A stretch of DNA of 41,221 nt from JBFMFR01 sp040752025 (GTDB lineage Bacteria; Chloroflexota; Anaerolineae; Anaerolineales; UBA4823): positions 1 to 41,221 of the forward strand of contig JBFMFR010000060.1 of assembly GCA_040752025.1 (NCBI GenBank), read 5' to 3'. Below, one piece after another: positions 1-9,311 of this stretch (within the stretch, counting starts at the first letter, position 1; each line of letters starts with the position of its first letter). The notes beneath the pieces are model-generated. The model did not search any database. It was given only the letters and a program-made list of their open reading frames with translations, and was not told where the DNA came from. The position numbers and the translations under genes are program-made.

Positions 1-29
1 TTTGTGATATAGTTGGTTAGGCCGTTCAT
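1..29 (-). CDS. 5' end of a gene running off the left edge (IS-like)
   Basis: An ATG at 29-27 (minus strand) opens a frame reading MNGLTNYIT to the window edge. It has a good ribosome-binding site, AAAGGAG, six bases upstream (complement of 36-40). The start codon and ribosome-binding site lie inside a nested inverted repeat (20-79), an arrangement known from insertion sequences. Only nine residues are visible, so the family cannot be named. The next gene to the right is cut at its 5' end, which fits insertion of a mobile element here. Confidence 0.4.
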
Positions 30-79
30 AATGTGCTCCTTTGTGCTTTTGGATACACAAAGATTCGCAGTGAACGGCC
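20..79. repeat. Nested inverted repeat over start site of the left-edge gene
   Basis: GGCCGTTCA (20-28) is the exact reverse complement of TGAACGGCC (71-79). Inside it CTTTGTG (39-45) matches CACAAAG (56-62). In a minus-strand transcript starting upstream of 79 this would fold and hide the ribosome-binding site and start codon. In some insertion sequences such folds block translation of read-through transcripts; that role here is inference. Confidence 0.55.
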
Positions 80-112
80 ATTTTGTCAAGGCCCTATCGG
101 CTCATTTTCTAA

Positions 113-1297
113 CCCATAGATAGAGTAAATATACATATCGCTTACATCAATTTTGAATCCCCTGACTTGCGTGAAGGTAATCTGTCCAGTCATCATTTGA
201 TCTGGAGTGAAATCTGCCGACAACTCAATCTACAGATCACCTTTGAAAACGGGAATGAACTTAAAGATCAGTTGCGTCGGAAGAGATCAATAACTTTGTT
301 TTTCGATACAGTAGAACGTGCGCCCATAGAAACCGTGAATTGGTTAGGGAAAACCTTTGTTTCTCTAATGGAAGAATTGCCCGATCTACGGGCCGTTTTC
401 GCCGGTAGATCTGCCATACTTGCGAGAACCTGGGGTTATCCGTTGAGGCAGAAGGTTGAAACGCGTCGCCTCACACCATTTAAGCGCTTTAGTGATACTC
501 AACGGCAGATGACTATGGCTTTCTTCTATGATGAAGATCTGGCGCGGCTTGTCTTTGATCTGACAAGCGGACATCCGGGGATGGTGCAAAAGATCATAGA
601 ATGGTTATCTCAAAATAAAATTAGAAATACACGAAATCTGGACACCAACACGAAAGCAAAGTTTGTCGATTTTGTCGATGAGTTGGTAGAAACTTACATT
701 CTCGAGGGTGTGGATAGCGATCTAAAACCCATTATTCGCCGGCTGGCTTATTATAGAGGGTTTACCTGGGCCGATGTGATGTCCCTTCGCCCGAATTCCA
801 CATTATCTGAAAACGACGAATTCACACGTCATCGCTTATGGCCTACAGGGTTGTTTGAACGGAGGCAAAACTCTTATCATCTCTTTGCGGTTGACAAGAC
901 AGTCCGAGAGCTAATCCTCGGTGTTGCCTTATTCAGAGACGTTAACCAATTTATTGCGATTACCGAGGAACTCAGTAATCGCTACTATGATCAGGCCACA
1001 AAGAAAACGGATCACTGGCATTTATTGATTGTTGAAAGTATTTATCAACTAACCAATCAACTAAAAGGCCAGCAACGATTGGGGCAGGAGATTAATGCGC
1101 CTTTGGTTATGTCGAATTGGTTACCGAGGCGGGTTCAAAGAGTGCGTGACGAAGAAAAGTTGCTTCGACTTCGAGAAGCTCTGAACGAAGATGAGGACCT
1201 TAACGCTATGGTGGAACAAGTTCACCCTGGCCTTTATCATGATCTCATACAAATTGTGGAGAAAGGCTTACTCAGTTTGGAGGCAAAGAAGCGATGA
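113..1297 (+). pseudogene. 5'-truncated small STAND-type NTPase
   Basis: The reading frame is open from 113, just after a stop at 110-112; the first usable start is TTG at 167. The residues coded before 167 (HIAYINFESPD) still look like real protein and align with the strand after the P-loop (PVVARLDLNKQ) of the paralogue at 12266-13711. The Walker A part is therefore missing. What remains has a Walker B-like strand (TLFFDTVE), a sensor-like AVFAGRS, and an all-helical C-terminal part with the same layout as the paralogue. The last codons overlap the next gene by four bases (ATGA), so the two were probably translationally coupled. The gene was most likely cut by insertion of the element to the left. 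It may still give a protein from TTG 167, but without nucleotide-binding capacity of its own. Confidence 0.7.
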
Positions 1298-4269
1298 GCG
1301 AGCTTCAAGAAATTGCGGGAGCATTACGGATCGAGCAGTTCATTGGACGCGTCGATGAATTAAACTGTATAATCGATTCTATTCGCGTGGTGGGCAAATC
1401 GCGCATCATTTGTATTCATGGTGATGGAGGAGTTGGCAAATCACGCCTTTTAGAGGCCGTTCCCGGCATCGTTGCTAAGGAGGAAAAAGATTACCCCTGT
1501 CGATATATCGGTCCCTTTGATTTATATGATTCTTCTATGCAAAACAGCAGCAACCTAGAGACGGCTATCAAGAAAGCTCTCGACCCAGACGACCATGGAT
1601 TTTGTGCTTACGAGGCAGCACAAAAACGTTATGAGGAATTGCACACATCAGGTAGCGATTTGGAAGAAACAAAGAAACTGCGAAGCGAAGCCGAAAGGCG
1701 CTTCGTTGAAGGATTTAATCAAATTAGCGCTCAAGCTCGCGTGATCTTATCCTTCGATACGATAGAGGCAATCCAGTATGAGAGCGATCGGGTACAGGAA
1801 ATTTGCAACATTGAGTTAACCGGAACAGAAACAAAAAGCTGGCTGTTGAAGAATATTCTGGATTTTGAAAACACCGTCGTTATACTGGCCGGTAGAAAAA
1901 AAGCGCATCTGCTTGCCGACTTCCGGCGCCATTTTGGGGACCGAATGATAGAGTTACCTTTGGAGCCATTCAACGAAGAAGATGCTTTAGCTTATTTCGC
2001 TGCTGCTGCCGAAGCGATACCGGCCCTTGGGCAAATGGGATTGCCTGTCGACCAGCAAAGAGTCATTTGTCACTACTCCAACGGATTTCCCCTGAAATTG
2101 GCTCTAGTTATAGAACTACTGATAAGAAACCTGGCTCTCCCTAATGAATTTTTTGATCCATGGGCAAAGGCCTGCCAAAAAGATGCCACAGAATTGTTCG
2201 ATATTCAGCAGCGGGTCGAGGTAGAACTGGTTGAAGGACTGATGACGGCAGGAGATGATATTGCTATCGCATTGCCCTATATCGCCCTGGCGCGCAAAGG
2301 GGTGGATCGAGATCTCCTTTGCAGGCTAACAGGTTGGTCAGCAAAGAAAAGCGTACAGGTTATGGAGCAGTTGCGGCGTTTCTCCTTCGTCAAAACCAGG
2401 CCCAATTCTGAGTGGCTTTTCTTGCATGATGAGATGTATGATTTGATGGATCGTCATATTCTCAATCGAATGATGCTGGAAAAAGAGGAAATTTGCAGGA
2501 TCATCATCGCATACTACGAAACTAAAGTAACTCAATCCATAAACACTCTTGAGCGGCAGAATTTGCTTTTAGAACAACTCTATTATCAGTTTCTAATGCA
2601 TCCCAGGGAGGGTTATGCACACTATGCTCTTCAATCCGATATAGCACTCCACGATCATGATATAAGCTTTGACTTGCGCCTCAGGGATGAAATGTTGCGT
2701 TTCTGCGCCAAATATCCTGAAATCGCCAAATCTTACGGTTTGTCCAGGGATTTCATTGATTATGACACTGCTGTTCGTTGGGTAAAACGCTATCGATACA
2801 CCAGCAAGTATGAAGAATGTGTAAAAGTCGCGACGCTGGTAAAGGCACGCTTGAACCCCCAAACAGATGAGAGCCTTAGTTTTTGGCTGGCGGCTGCTGA
2901 ACTTAACGTCCATCACGCTTTAGCGCTGATTTATACGGGTCTGGCTGAACAAGGGATCGCTATGCTCAAAGCCACAATCACTGATATAGAGGATAATGCC
3001 CAGTCAGAGATTCAAACAGAACAAGATGGCCCCGATACTTTCGATACCTGGAGGAGAAATCTAATCCTTGGCTTAGCCCACAATAACCTCGGCTATGTAT
3101 ATTGGATGGATCTGGGACATTACAAGGAATCGCTCAAAGAATTCCAATTGGCCTTGCCCTGTTTCATCGCTTCCAATCTACAGGAAGAAATCGCCAATAC
3201 CTGTGACAATATGGGGCGTGTATATGCCTTACTTGGTGAACGCAACCGCGCCGAATTATTGATAAGGGATGGCCTGGAATTGCGCCGCCGCCTGGGTCGT
3301 GAGTTTCGCATCGGCCTGAGTCTCAACTCCCAGGCTATTCTCTATCTGTTATTTGGAGACCCTCACAGCGCTCAGCGAGTGAGCGAGCAGGCCCTCAAAA
3401 TTTTCGAAAATATGGGAGCACAGAGAGGAATTGGATCAGCCTGCATCAAATTAGGTTTATCGTTACGAAAAATGGGCACTTTATGGGCAGCAAATGTCTA
3501 TTCAATCGCAGAGTGTGAAAAATTCATAGATGGGTCGATCAACTACTTAGAGCGAGCAGTCGATATTTTTAGCAATGTTGTCATTGAACCTGTAAGGTTA
3601 ATTGAAGCTTATAATGAGTTGGGGTGTACATATCGGGAATATGCTAACCTGATGTATAGAAAAGGTATAGAGCCGAATCTCCTTGCAGAGATTCGGGAAT
3701 CTGCAATTGAGAATCTCAACCGGGCAATTGCGTTAGCAAAGAGCAGGAAACATCCCGAGCTATATATGGATTCATTCGAGGATCTGGCACAGGTATATTT
3801 TCATTCCCTCGATCTTCAGGAAACAGAGCATGTATTGGATGGAGCTGAGGAGATTATCCTAGAGGAATACAAAATCCAAAAGGATCAAGGGTGGTTGGAC
3901 GATCCCACTGGAAAATGTGGTGAAGAATTCTGGTGGCAAATGGGCAAGATCGAGATATTGCGCGGTCACCTGGTTTTTCAACAGGAGGTTCAGCATGAAG
4001 AAAAAATCTCTCGTACAGTATTGGAGCATGCCATACAACATTACGCAATAGCTTCAGCATATTTCAAGCGCTGTTCCCTGAAAGCCCCAGGGTTACGAGC
4101 TATTTTTGAACAACTCTATGGTTATTTCAAGCTCTGCAGGCGAGAAGATTTGAGATATGCCCAAAACCACATACTCCCGGCTATCGCACAGTCAGATAAA
4201 TTCGATCGTGCAGGCTTTGCGGAATTATTCGATGAGATATTAGCGCTTGCTATACAGACTTTAGTGTGA
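1294..4269 (+). CDS. Large STAND-type NTPase with C-terminal TPR array
   Basis: The 991-residue protein begins with a P-loop NTPase domain: Walker A GDGGVGKS at 43-50 and Walker B ILSFDTIEAI at 151-160, followed by the motif QYExDxVQxxC. A sensor-like VVILAGR follows and then a helical region. The C-terminal half is a superhelix of TPR-like units, for example AHNNLGYV, ANTCDNMGRVYALLGE and SACIKLGLSLRKMG. This domain order is typical of STAND switches, in which ligand sensing by the repeats drives NTP-dependent oligomerisation. It is a full-length paralogue of the product of 9312-12248. Its ATG overlaps the stop of the preceding truncated NTPase, so the two form a cassette like 12266-13711 plus 9312-12248. 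No effector domain is fused, so its output must lie in a partner. The sensed ligand is unknown. Confidence 0.85.
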   Translation: MSELQEIAGALRIEQFIGRVDELNCIIDSIRVVGKSRIICIHGDGGVGKSRLLEAVPGIVAKEEKDYPCRYIGPFDLYDSSMQNSSNLETAIKKALDPDDHGFCAYEAAQKRYEELHTSGSDLEETKKLRSEAERRFVEGFNQISAQARVILSFDTIEAIQYESDRVQEICNIELTGTETKSWLLKNILDFENTVVILAGRKKAHLLADFRRHFGDRMIELPLEPFNEEDALAYFAAAAEAIPALGQMGLPVDQQRVICHYSNGFPLKLALVIELLIRNLALPNEFFDPWAKACQKDATELFDIQQRVEVELVEGLMTAGDDIAIALPYIALARKGVDRDLLCRLTGWSAKKSVQVMEQLRRFSFVKTRPNSEWLFLHDEMYDLMDRHILNRMMLEKEEICRIIIAYYETKVTQSINTLERQNLLLEQLYYQFLMHPREGYAHYALQSDIALHDHDISFDLRLRDEMLRFCAKYPEIAKSYGLSRDFIDYDTAVRWVKRYRYTSKYEECVKVATLVKARLNPQTDESLSFWLAAAELNVHHALALIYTGLAEQGIAMLKATITDIEDNAQSEIQTEQDGPDTFDTWRRNLILGLAHNNLGYVYWMDLGHYKESLKEFQLALPCFIASNLQEEIANTCDNMGRVYALLGERNRAELLIRDGLELRRRLGREFRIGLSLNSQAILYLLFGDPHSAQRVSEQALKIFENMGAQRGIGSACIKLGLSLRKMGTLWAANVYSIAECEKFIDGSINYLERAVDIFSNVVIEPVRLIEAYNELGCTYREYANLMYRKGIEPNLLAEIRESAIENLNRAIALAKSRKHPELYMDSFEDLAQVYFHSLDLQETEHVLDGAEEIILEEYKIQKDQGWLDDPTGKCGEEFWWQMGKIEILRGHLVFQQEVQHEEKISRTVLEHAIQHYAIASAYFKRCSLKAPGLRAIFEQLYGYFKLCRREDLRYAQNHILPAIAQSDKFDRAGFAELFDEILALAIQTLV

Positions 4270-4409
4270 CAGATACAAGCCGCGTCTGCCTGAGTGGCCA
4301 GCCTGGGGCGGGCAGTAAGCCCGTGAAATGTTTCGATAACCATTGATCTGAAATAGCCGGTTGATACTGATGATCGAGATATAAGCACATTGGATAGCTT
4401 GCAAGGCAA

Positions 4410-5090
4410 ATGGATATGGGAAGCAAGATCGGGCAACTCATCGAGGAATTCCTGGACCGCGATTCGCGGAATATCACGCGAGAATTAAAGCGGAGAGCAT
4501 TGCGAGAGACCTGTGACTATGTAGAAAAAGAGATGCTCCTGGTTAATGCTACCTTCGAAGATAGATATGCGCTTCTTGAGTTCGCGATTAAGGAAACATC
4601 TCTGGATGAAGGTTTGTGGCTGGAATTTGGCGTATACAAAGGAAATACAATAAGATTTATTGCCGAAAAGATCGGGCCCCCCATTTACGGATTTGACTCG
4701 TTCGATGGCAATCCAGAAAACTGGAGAAGCGAGTATAGGAAGGGCGCATTTGCCTTGAACGATATCCCCAAATTCCCTGAGAACATTCATATCGTGAGAG
4801 GAAGATTCCGAGATTCTATTCCGAAATTCCTGCAAAAACATGTTCTTCCGGTGGCTTTCGCTCACATAGATTGCGACCTATACTCCTCGACAAAAGAAAT
4901 TCTTGATAACATTGGGCATAAATTGATTCGAGGAAGTATCCTGGTATTCGATGAATTCTTCAACTATCCTGGATGGAAGCATCACGAGTTCAAGGCTTTT
5001 ATGGAATTTATCGAAACCAGCCAAAAAAAGTTCGAGTATATTGGGTATGTTTACAGGCATTCTCAGGTTGCTATAAGAATCCTTTCCTAG
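4410..5090 (+). CDS. TylF/macrocin-type class I SAM methyltransferase
   Basis: The 226-residue protein has the SAM-binding motif EFGVYKG at 72-78, a second-strand acidic segment YGFDSFDG (93-100), a metal-site-like HIDCDLY (152-158) and FDEFF at 180-184. This pattern is characteristic of the TylF (macrocin O-methyltransferase) family, which methylates hydroxyls of sugars and other small molecules, often with a divalent metal. The substrate cannot be inferred. The gene stands alone on the + strand, 140 bases after the large NTPase gene, and converges with the minus-strand train that ends at 5199. A second ATG two codons in (4416) is an equally possible start; no strong ribosome-binding site decides between them. 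The 108 bases between it and the next gene hold nothing recognisable. Confidence 0.8.
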   Translation: MDMGSKIGQLIEEFLDRDSRNITRELKRRALRETCDYVEKEMLLVNATFEDRYALLEFAIKETSLDEGLWLEFGVYKGNTIRFIAEKIGPPIYGFDSFDGNPENWRSEYRKGAFALNDIPKFPENIHIVRGRFRDSIPKFLQKHVLPVAFAHIDCDLYSSTKEILDNIGHKLIRGSILVFDEFFNYPGWKHHEFKAFMEFIETSQKKFEYIGYVYRHSQVAIRILS

Positions 5091-5198
5091 CAGACAGAAG
5101 CAGTAAGTACCCTGATGCCGAAGATGTCAGCGTCTTCAGCTAAGCGATCGAAAAAATTGGCAACAACACTTAGGGGAAACTCTGCGATCGATAACGGG

Positions 5199-6329
5199 TT
5201 ACCTATCAGCAAATTTCACTCCCGGTATTCCACCTTCGGGCGGAAAAGGCAGCCTGAAAACCGTATTGGCTTCACGTGCTCCTACCATGTAACGGACGCG
5301 GGCAAAACGCGCATCCAGAACATCCCCCATATCCAGGTTGGGTTCGGCCCATACTAGTTTGTCGCGCCAGCACGCAAGTTGCTCCTTTGTGCCAGGATGG
5401 GAAATTATGTAACCAGGCGCATCGGGTTCGCCTTCCTTACTGCGTGTAAACACAGAGCCAACTATCCTGGAGAAATAGTCAGAGACTCCCGAGGGGGCCG
5501 CCAGGTGACATTGCATCAAGTACGGACGTCGTAGTTGGAGACGCTCCGCGTTGAAGCGCGTGATCCAATCCATTTCCAGTTGTATAGATTGTGGTGAGCT
5601 CTCTTGCTTTGCCTGGCCGGCCAGGGCATCCATTTCCGCCAACGCCAGGCGCTCATACTCCAGCAGAATTGTCGGGCGCAAAGCCACACTAAACAGTACT
5701 GGTTTTGGGCTGTCCATAATCGCCTGCCATAATAATTCGTTCGCCCTTTCAGAAGTTTGCCACTTTCCCAGCAGGTAGATATTACTATGACCTGTGAACA
5801 GCGTGGTTTCAAGTCGCCGAATTTCGATAAGCGACGAGGAAGTTTGACAAGATTTCACCAATTCGATGCCTGACAGGGATCGATATTCATCTGGTGAAGT
5901 AAGTGGGGCCAAATGATAGTCGTAAGGAACGGCTGTCGAAATTCCATGCCAATATTCAAGGGCCATATGCCGGGCGTTCTCCGGTTCAGAAGCGCAGACT
6001 TTGCCCAACAGGACCAGGTTCAGGTTCTCTTGACCCGGTTCGTGCCAACATCGCAAAGCCAGGGTATGGCAATCTGCCGACTCGGTCTGAGCCAGATCGT
6101 TTGCAGGGTGTTGCGCTTCAATTAAAAGCTGCTGGCGATCAATAGCCTCTGTATATAGAAAAGCATGGTTGAAGCCCCATTTCCTTTTTACGATTTCCGC
6201 GAAAGGTTTCGGACTTATCAGGCAAGCGAAAACAGCCTGGTAGATATCTACGCCTGCGCGTAGCGTATCGTTTGGTGAAATGAGGCTTAAGGGGCCTCTG
6301 TATTGACTGATCTCGATCCACGGTTCCAT
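5199..6329 (-). CDS. Conserved protein of unknown function, SPFH-linked
   Basis: The start is placed at ATG 6329 because AGGTG lies five bases upstream; a further ATG at 6356 has no ribosome-binding site. The 376-residue product is soluble, mixed alpha/beta, without signal peptide or membrane segment. Its last residues (VFRLPFPPEGGIPGV) resemble, from memory, the stretch found just before the ATPase core in large HerA/VirB4-like ATP-binding proteins. Here the protein simply stops and no ATPase continues in any frame downstream, so it may be the detached N-terminal half of such a protein. It is the last gene of the minus-strand train, 179 bases after the SPFH gene. That spacer holds no clear terminator. 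The link to HerA-like proteins is tentative. Confidence 0.6.
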   Translation of the reverse strand: MEPWIEISQYRGPLSLISPNDTLRAGVDIYQAVFACLISPKPFAEIVKRKWGFNHAFLYTEAIDRQQLLIEAQHPANDLAQTESADCHTLALRCWHEPGQENLNLVLLGKVCASEPENARHMALEYWHGISTAVPYDYHLAPLTSPDEYRSLSGIELVKSCQTSSSLIEIRRLETTLFTGHSNIYLLGKWQTSERANELLWQAIMDSPKPVLFSVALRPTILLEYERLALAEMDALAGQAKQESSPQSIQLEMDWITRFNAERLQLRRPYLMQCHLAAPSGVSDYFSRIVGSVFTRSKEGEPDAPGYIISHPGTKEQLACWRDKLVWAEPNLDMGDVLDARFARVRYMVGAREANTVFRLPFPPEGGIPGVKFADR

Positions 6330-6508
6330 TTTTGCACCTGCTGCTTTCATGTACATGAAAGCCCAACATCTCGATACCTAAAAGCTCTTAAGATACCAGG
6401 ATGCTGATATCTTGTATCGAATCTCGCAATGTCATCCCTGCACAACAGGTGTGTTGATTTGGCGGGATTCCCTGGCCTCTGTCATTCAACACAACCTGTA
6501 TCGACGGT

Positions 6509-7666
6509 TCAATCGGATATCCCTGCTCCAACATTACGGTCAATAGGATTGAATAATGTGCCCGCTGCTAGAGTTTGAGCAGATGATCTTCCCTGGTCTG
6601 GTTCCTGCAAAGCTGTGAGCGCATGCACCAACGTTTGGTATGAATGTTCCAAGGCTCTGAAGGCATTGTCGTCCACTACTCGATTAACTCCAGGCAGCAT
6701 TTGAGCGTTGCCAACAGTACTGGCATACTGCCCCAGGACATTTCCAAGAACTTTAATCGCCTCGAGATACTTTTCGTGGGCCTGATACTGGCGTTCTGCC
6801 AGATTCTTCATCTCGATTTCTTGCTGTTGCCTTGCACGAAGTAGTTCAGCTTCCTGCGCGTGGATTTTAGCTCTCATCAAAGTGATCTTTTCTGCCTCTT
6901 CAATCCGTTTGCGCTCAATCTCCGCTTCCTTTACCTTGACGCCTTCGCTTCGATTTGCCAGCTCTAACTGTTGTGCAAGGACCGCTATTTCATATCGGGT
7001 TTTCGCATCCTGAACAAGCATGTCTTGTTCGATCTGAATGGCTTCGGTGCGGCGATTATCTCCCTGCTTCCCCAACACCCGTAAACCGATCAATTCCAGG
7101 CCTTTACAGGTTGACTTAGAATTAAGTCTTTGCAGCAATAGGCCCTCGAGAACCCTGACCTCAATAGCTGTTTCATTCGGTGTACAGATGATTTGATCGT
7201 GGGGGAGCGACTGGATAAAATCTTTTACCGCAGAGATACACCCTGAGATAAAAGTAGGGATCAAATCATTGACTTCAATGACCATGATTGGATACCTGAC
7301 TCGCCATATAACCCCTACTTCGAGCCAAACCGTCCAGGTATCGGCAGTCACTGCCTGGACAATCGGAAGTTTAGCGTGCTGCTGGCGGATATCCACATAT
7401 TGAATCGGGTAAGTTCCCATCGGCCATTTTAGAAGATGATCGCCCGTAGAATAAACCCGTGGATAACCCTCTGGGACATATACTACCGCGCAGGTTTGCA
7501 TAGGGACCCGCAGCAAGTATCTTTCCAGGAAAGGCACCTCGATCCGGCCAATCGGAGTGATAACTTCTCCTTTTGGGAATTTGATCTCCTCTGGGGGCTT
7601 TTGCCTCCCACGGAGTTCGGTGATGCTATCGATCACCCGACTAGGGAAATTGAGACTGGTGTTCAT
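6509..7666 (-). CDS. SPFH/band-7 domain protein with coiled coil
   Basis: The ATG at 7666 is chosen because a perfect AGGAGG (complement of 7673-7678) lies six bases upstream; an ATG six codons earlier lies inside the ribosome-binding region. The 385-residue product has an SPFH/prohibitin-like domain: VITPIGRIEVPFLERYLLRVP, then VYVPEGYPRVYSTGDHLLKWPMGTY, then a regular beta-rich part with TADTWTVWLEVGVIWRVRYP. It continues into a long charged coiled coil rich in Glu, Arg, Lys and Gln (roughly residues 230-310). There is no N-terminal membrane anchor, unlike flotillins and HflK/C. Such proteins form large ring or cage assemblies, often at membranes. The gene follows the TPR gene with a 14-base gap, so the two are probably co-translated and may form one complex. 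Confidence 0.8.
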   Translation of the reverse strand: MNTSLNFPSRVIDSITELRGRQKPPEEIKFPKGEVITPIGRIEVPFLERYLLRVPMQTCAVVYVPEGYPRVYSTGDHLLKWPMGTYPIQYVDIRQQHAKLPIVQAVTADTWTVWLEVGVIWRVRYPIMVIEVNDLIPTFISGCISAVKDFIQSLPHDQIICTPNETAIEVRVLEGLLLQRLNSKSTCKGLELIGLRVLGKQGDNRRTEAIQIEQDMLVQDAKTRYEIAVLAQQLELANRSEGVKVKEAEIERKRIEEAEKITLMRAKIHAQEAELLRARQQQEIEMKNLAERQYQAHEKYLEAIKVLGNVLGQYASTVGNAQMLPGVNRVVDDNAFRALEHSYQTLVHALTALQEPDQGRSSAQTLAAGTLFNPIDRNVGAGISD

Positions 7667-7680
7667 CTTATTCCTCCTGA

Positions 7681-9120
7681 TCATAAGTTTGATACGCTGT
7701 TGTCTTCGACAAACAGCTTCTCATCTTGAGAACAAAAGTTTCGTTTCCAGTAAGCCTCAGAATACCTGCGAGAATATTGGCTTGCAGCATGGTAATGGGC
7801 CGCTACCAGTGCTGCTCGCGTAGCCCAACTGACACGATCTGATACGCAGGCGTATCGGCCAGCCAGTAAAAGGCTATACAAGAGCTCGATCTGAGCCAGA
7901 TGATACAATAACCCATCCATGTAATTAACGGGAGTAGAGGAGTGGATCTGATCAAGGCATGCCTTGAAAGGCCGGATAACTTTCCTGGCCTTCCTCAGCC
8001 AGCGATGCACCTCAGGGTAATCCTGGAACTGAAGATGAGTATCGATCAACTCCTCACAACTGCTCAGATACAAGGGGATGTGTTTTGCCTCTGCCGCCTG
8101 GCAGGCTTTTTCCAGGCATTCGGTTGCTCGTATTCTGTATGCACTGGCGCGATTGTCTTTATGGGCGATGGTCATCGTGAATGCGTACTCACGATAGGCG
8201 CATCCCATTTCCTTGCATGCCTCGATCAAACGCACCGGTTCCTGAATTTCGAGATCAAAGATTGCAATGGCCTGGCGGAAGTTATCGATTGCCTGATCCA
8301 GGAATTCGGCGCACTCGGAAATTACATATTCACAACGGCGGCTCCCTAACTGTCGCAGCACGCGGCCCAGGGTAATACACGCCAGGCCAACACCACGAAC
8401 GCTGCCGGTCTCCTCGAAAACGGCTTTTGCTTGCTGGCTGAATTCAAGAGCCTGAGAGAGTTCCCCAAAGGTCAGGTGTGCAATGGCTCTTGAAATGAAA
8501 CTCAAAGCCGCTCGATCATAGTAGTGGCTCCCCAGCCCGCGGCGTATTTCCAGAGCCTTATCGATCAGTTTCTCCGCCCTATCCTTTTCCCCGAGTTCTA
8601 CGTAGACTCTTCCCAGGTTGTCGCAAACATTTGCATATTCTTCGGGTGAATCCCAAAGATAGGGCATGGCCAAAACAAACTCCTCCCGTGCCAATTGATA
8701 GCTATTCCTCTCTACACAGTAGGCATAGCCCAGCAGATTGTGAAACTTTCCAATCAGCCTTTTCCAGCGTTTGCTGCTTTGGTCAGCCTTGCCTTCCATC
8801 CGGGTTAGGGCGCTCCTGGCTTGTTCGATCCCATCGGCTGTGTCGCCTGTATAGATCAAGGCTTTAGCGAAATAGTAGACAGCCTCGAAAAACACAAGAG
8901 AATCATCTCTATCGAGAATCTGTAACAACTCTTTGCTATCAGCAACAGCCTCCAGGTACCTGCCGTTGCGAAATTGCTGCCCGATCATTCGGAGCCTATC
9001 GCTATAAAGGCCGCATTCCTGAATGACCTGCGGGTGGTAAGTGCTCTGATCCAGGGCCATGTCTGCTTCTTCCTCTGGAGCCAGGCAATATTTAATGTCA
9101 GTTATCGTATTCTGGTACAT
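7681..9120 (-). CDS. TPR-repeat protein, NTPase-less paralogue of the large STAND proteins
   Basis: The start at ATG 9120 is supported by GGAGG five bases upstream; an earlier in-frame TTG (9138) precedes this ribosome-binding site. The 479-residue product consists of TPR-like helices, for example LGYAYCVERNSYQLAREEF, CDNLGRVYVELGEKDRAEKL and VGLACITLGRVLRQLGS. It matches the C-terminal halves of the proteins at 1294-4269 and 9312-12248 helix by helix, but has no P-loop domain. It may compete with or bridge those NTPases, or recognise the same ligand. It sits directly upstream of the SPFH gene and downstream of a strong hairpin (9236-9278) that separates it from the large NTPase gene. Confidence 0.8.
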   Translation of the reverse strand: MYQNTITDIKYCLAPEEEADMALDQSTYHPQVIQECGLYSDRLRMIGQQFRNGRYLEAVADSKELLQILDRDDSLVFFEAVYYFAKALIYTGDTADGIEQARSALTRMEGKADQSSKRWKRLIGKFHNLLGYAYCVERNSYQLAREEFVLAMPYLWDSPEEYANVCDNLGRVYVELGEKDRAEKLIDKALEIRRGLGSHYYDRAALSFISRAIAHLTFGELSQALEFSQQAKAVFEETGSVRGVGLACITLGRVLRQLGSRRCEYVISECAEFLDQAIDNFRQAIAIFDLEIQEPVRLIEACKEMGCAYREYAFTMTIAHKDNRASAYRIRATECLEKACQAAEAKHIPLYLSSCEELIDTHLQFQDYPEVHRWLRKARKVIRPFKACLDQIHSSTPVNYMDGLLYHLAQIELLYSLLLAGRYACVSDRVSWATRAALVAAHYHAASQYSRRYSEAYWKRNFCSQDEKLFVEDNSVSNL

Positions 9121-9235
9121 CGTAACCTCCGCAGTCAATAACGTAGAGTTGTTGATACTTTTTTACCATAAGATCAAGCCTGTTGTCTTGACAGGTATCG
9201 AACAACACCTTAACGGATAGCATTCTTTATGACGC

Positions 9236-9278
9236 GCGTAACCCCACCGCAGCACCAAAGCCTGCGGTGGGGTTACGC
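9236..9278. repeat. Perfect 17-bp hairpin between two genes
   Basis: GCGTAACCCCACCGCAG (9236-9252) is exactly repeated in reverse complement at 9262-9278, with a nine-base loop. It lies 34 bases after the stop of the large NTPase gene (minus strand). It could act as a terminator or an mRNA 3'-end stabiliser, but no clear T-run follows in the minus-strand direction, so intrinsic termination is not certain. Confidence 0.7.
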
Positions 9279-9311
9279 TTACTGTAAAATACTTTGCTTA
9301 TTTGACTGGAA

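Noticed and set aside
5115..5357. 80-codon + strand frame between the methyltransferase and the orphan gene
   Set aside because: No family resemblance, and most of it lies opposite the conserved 5199-6329 gene.
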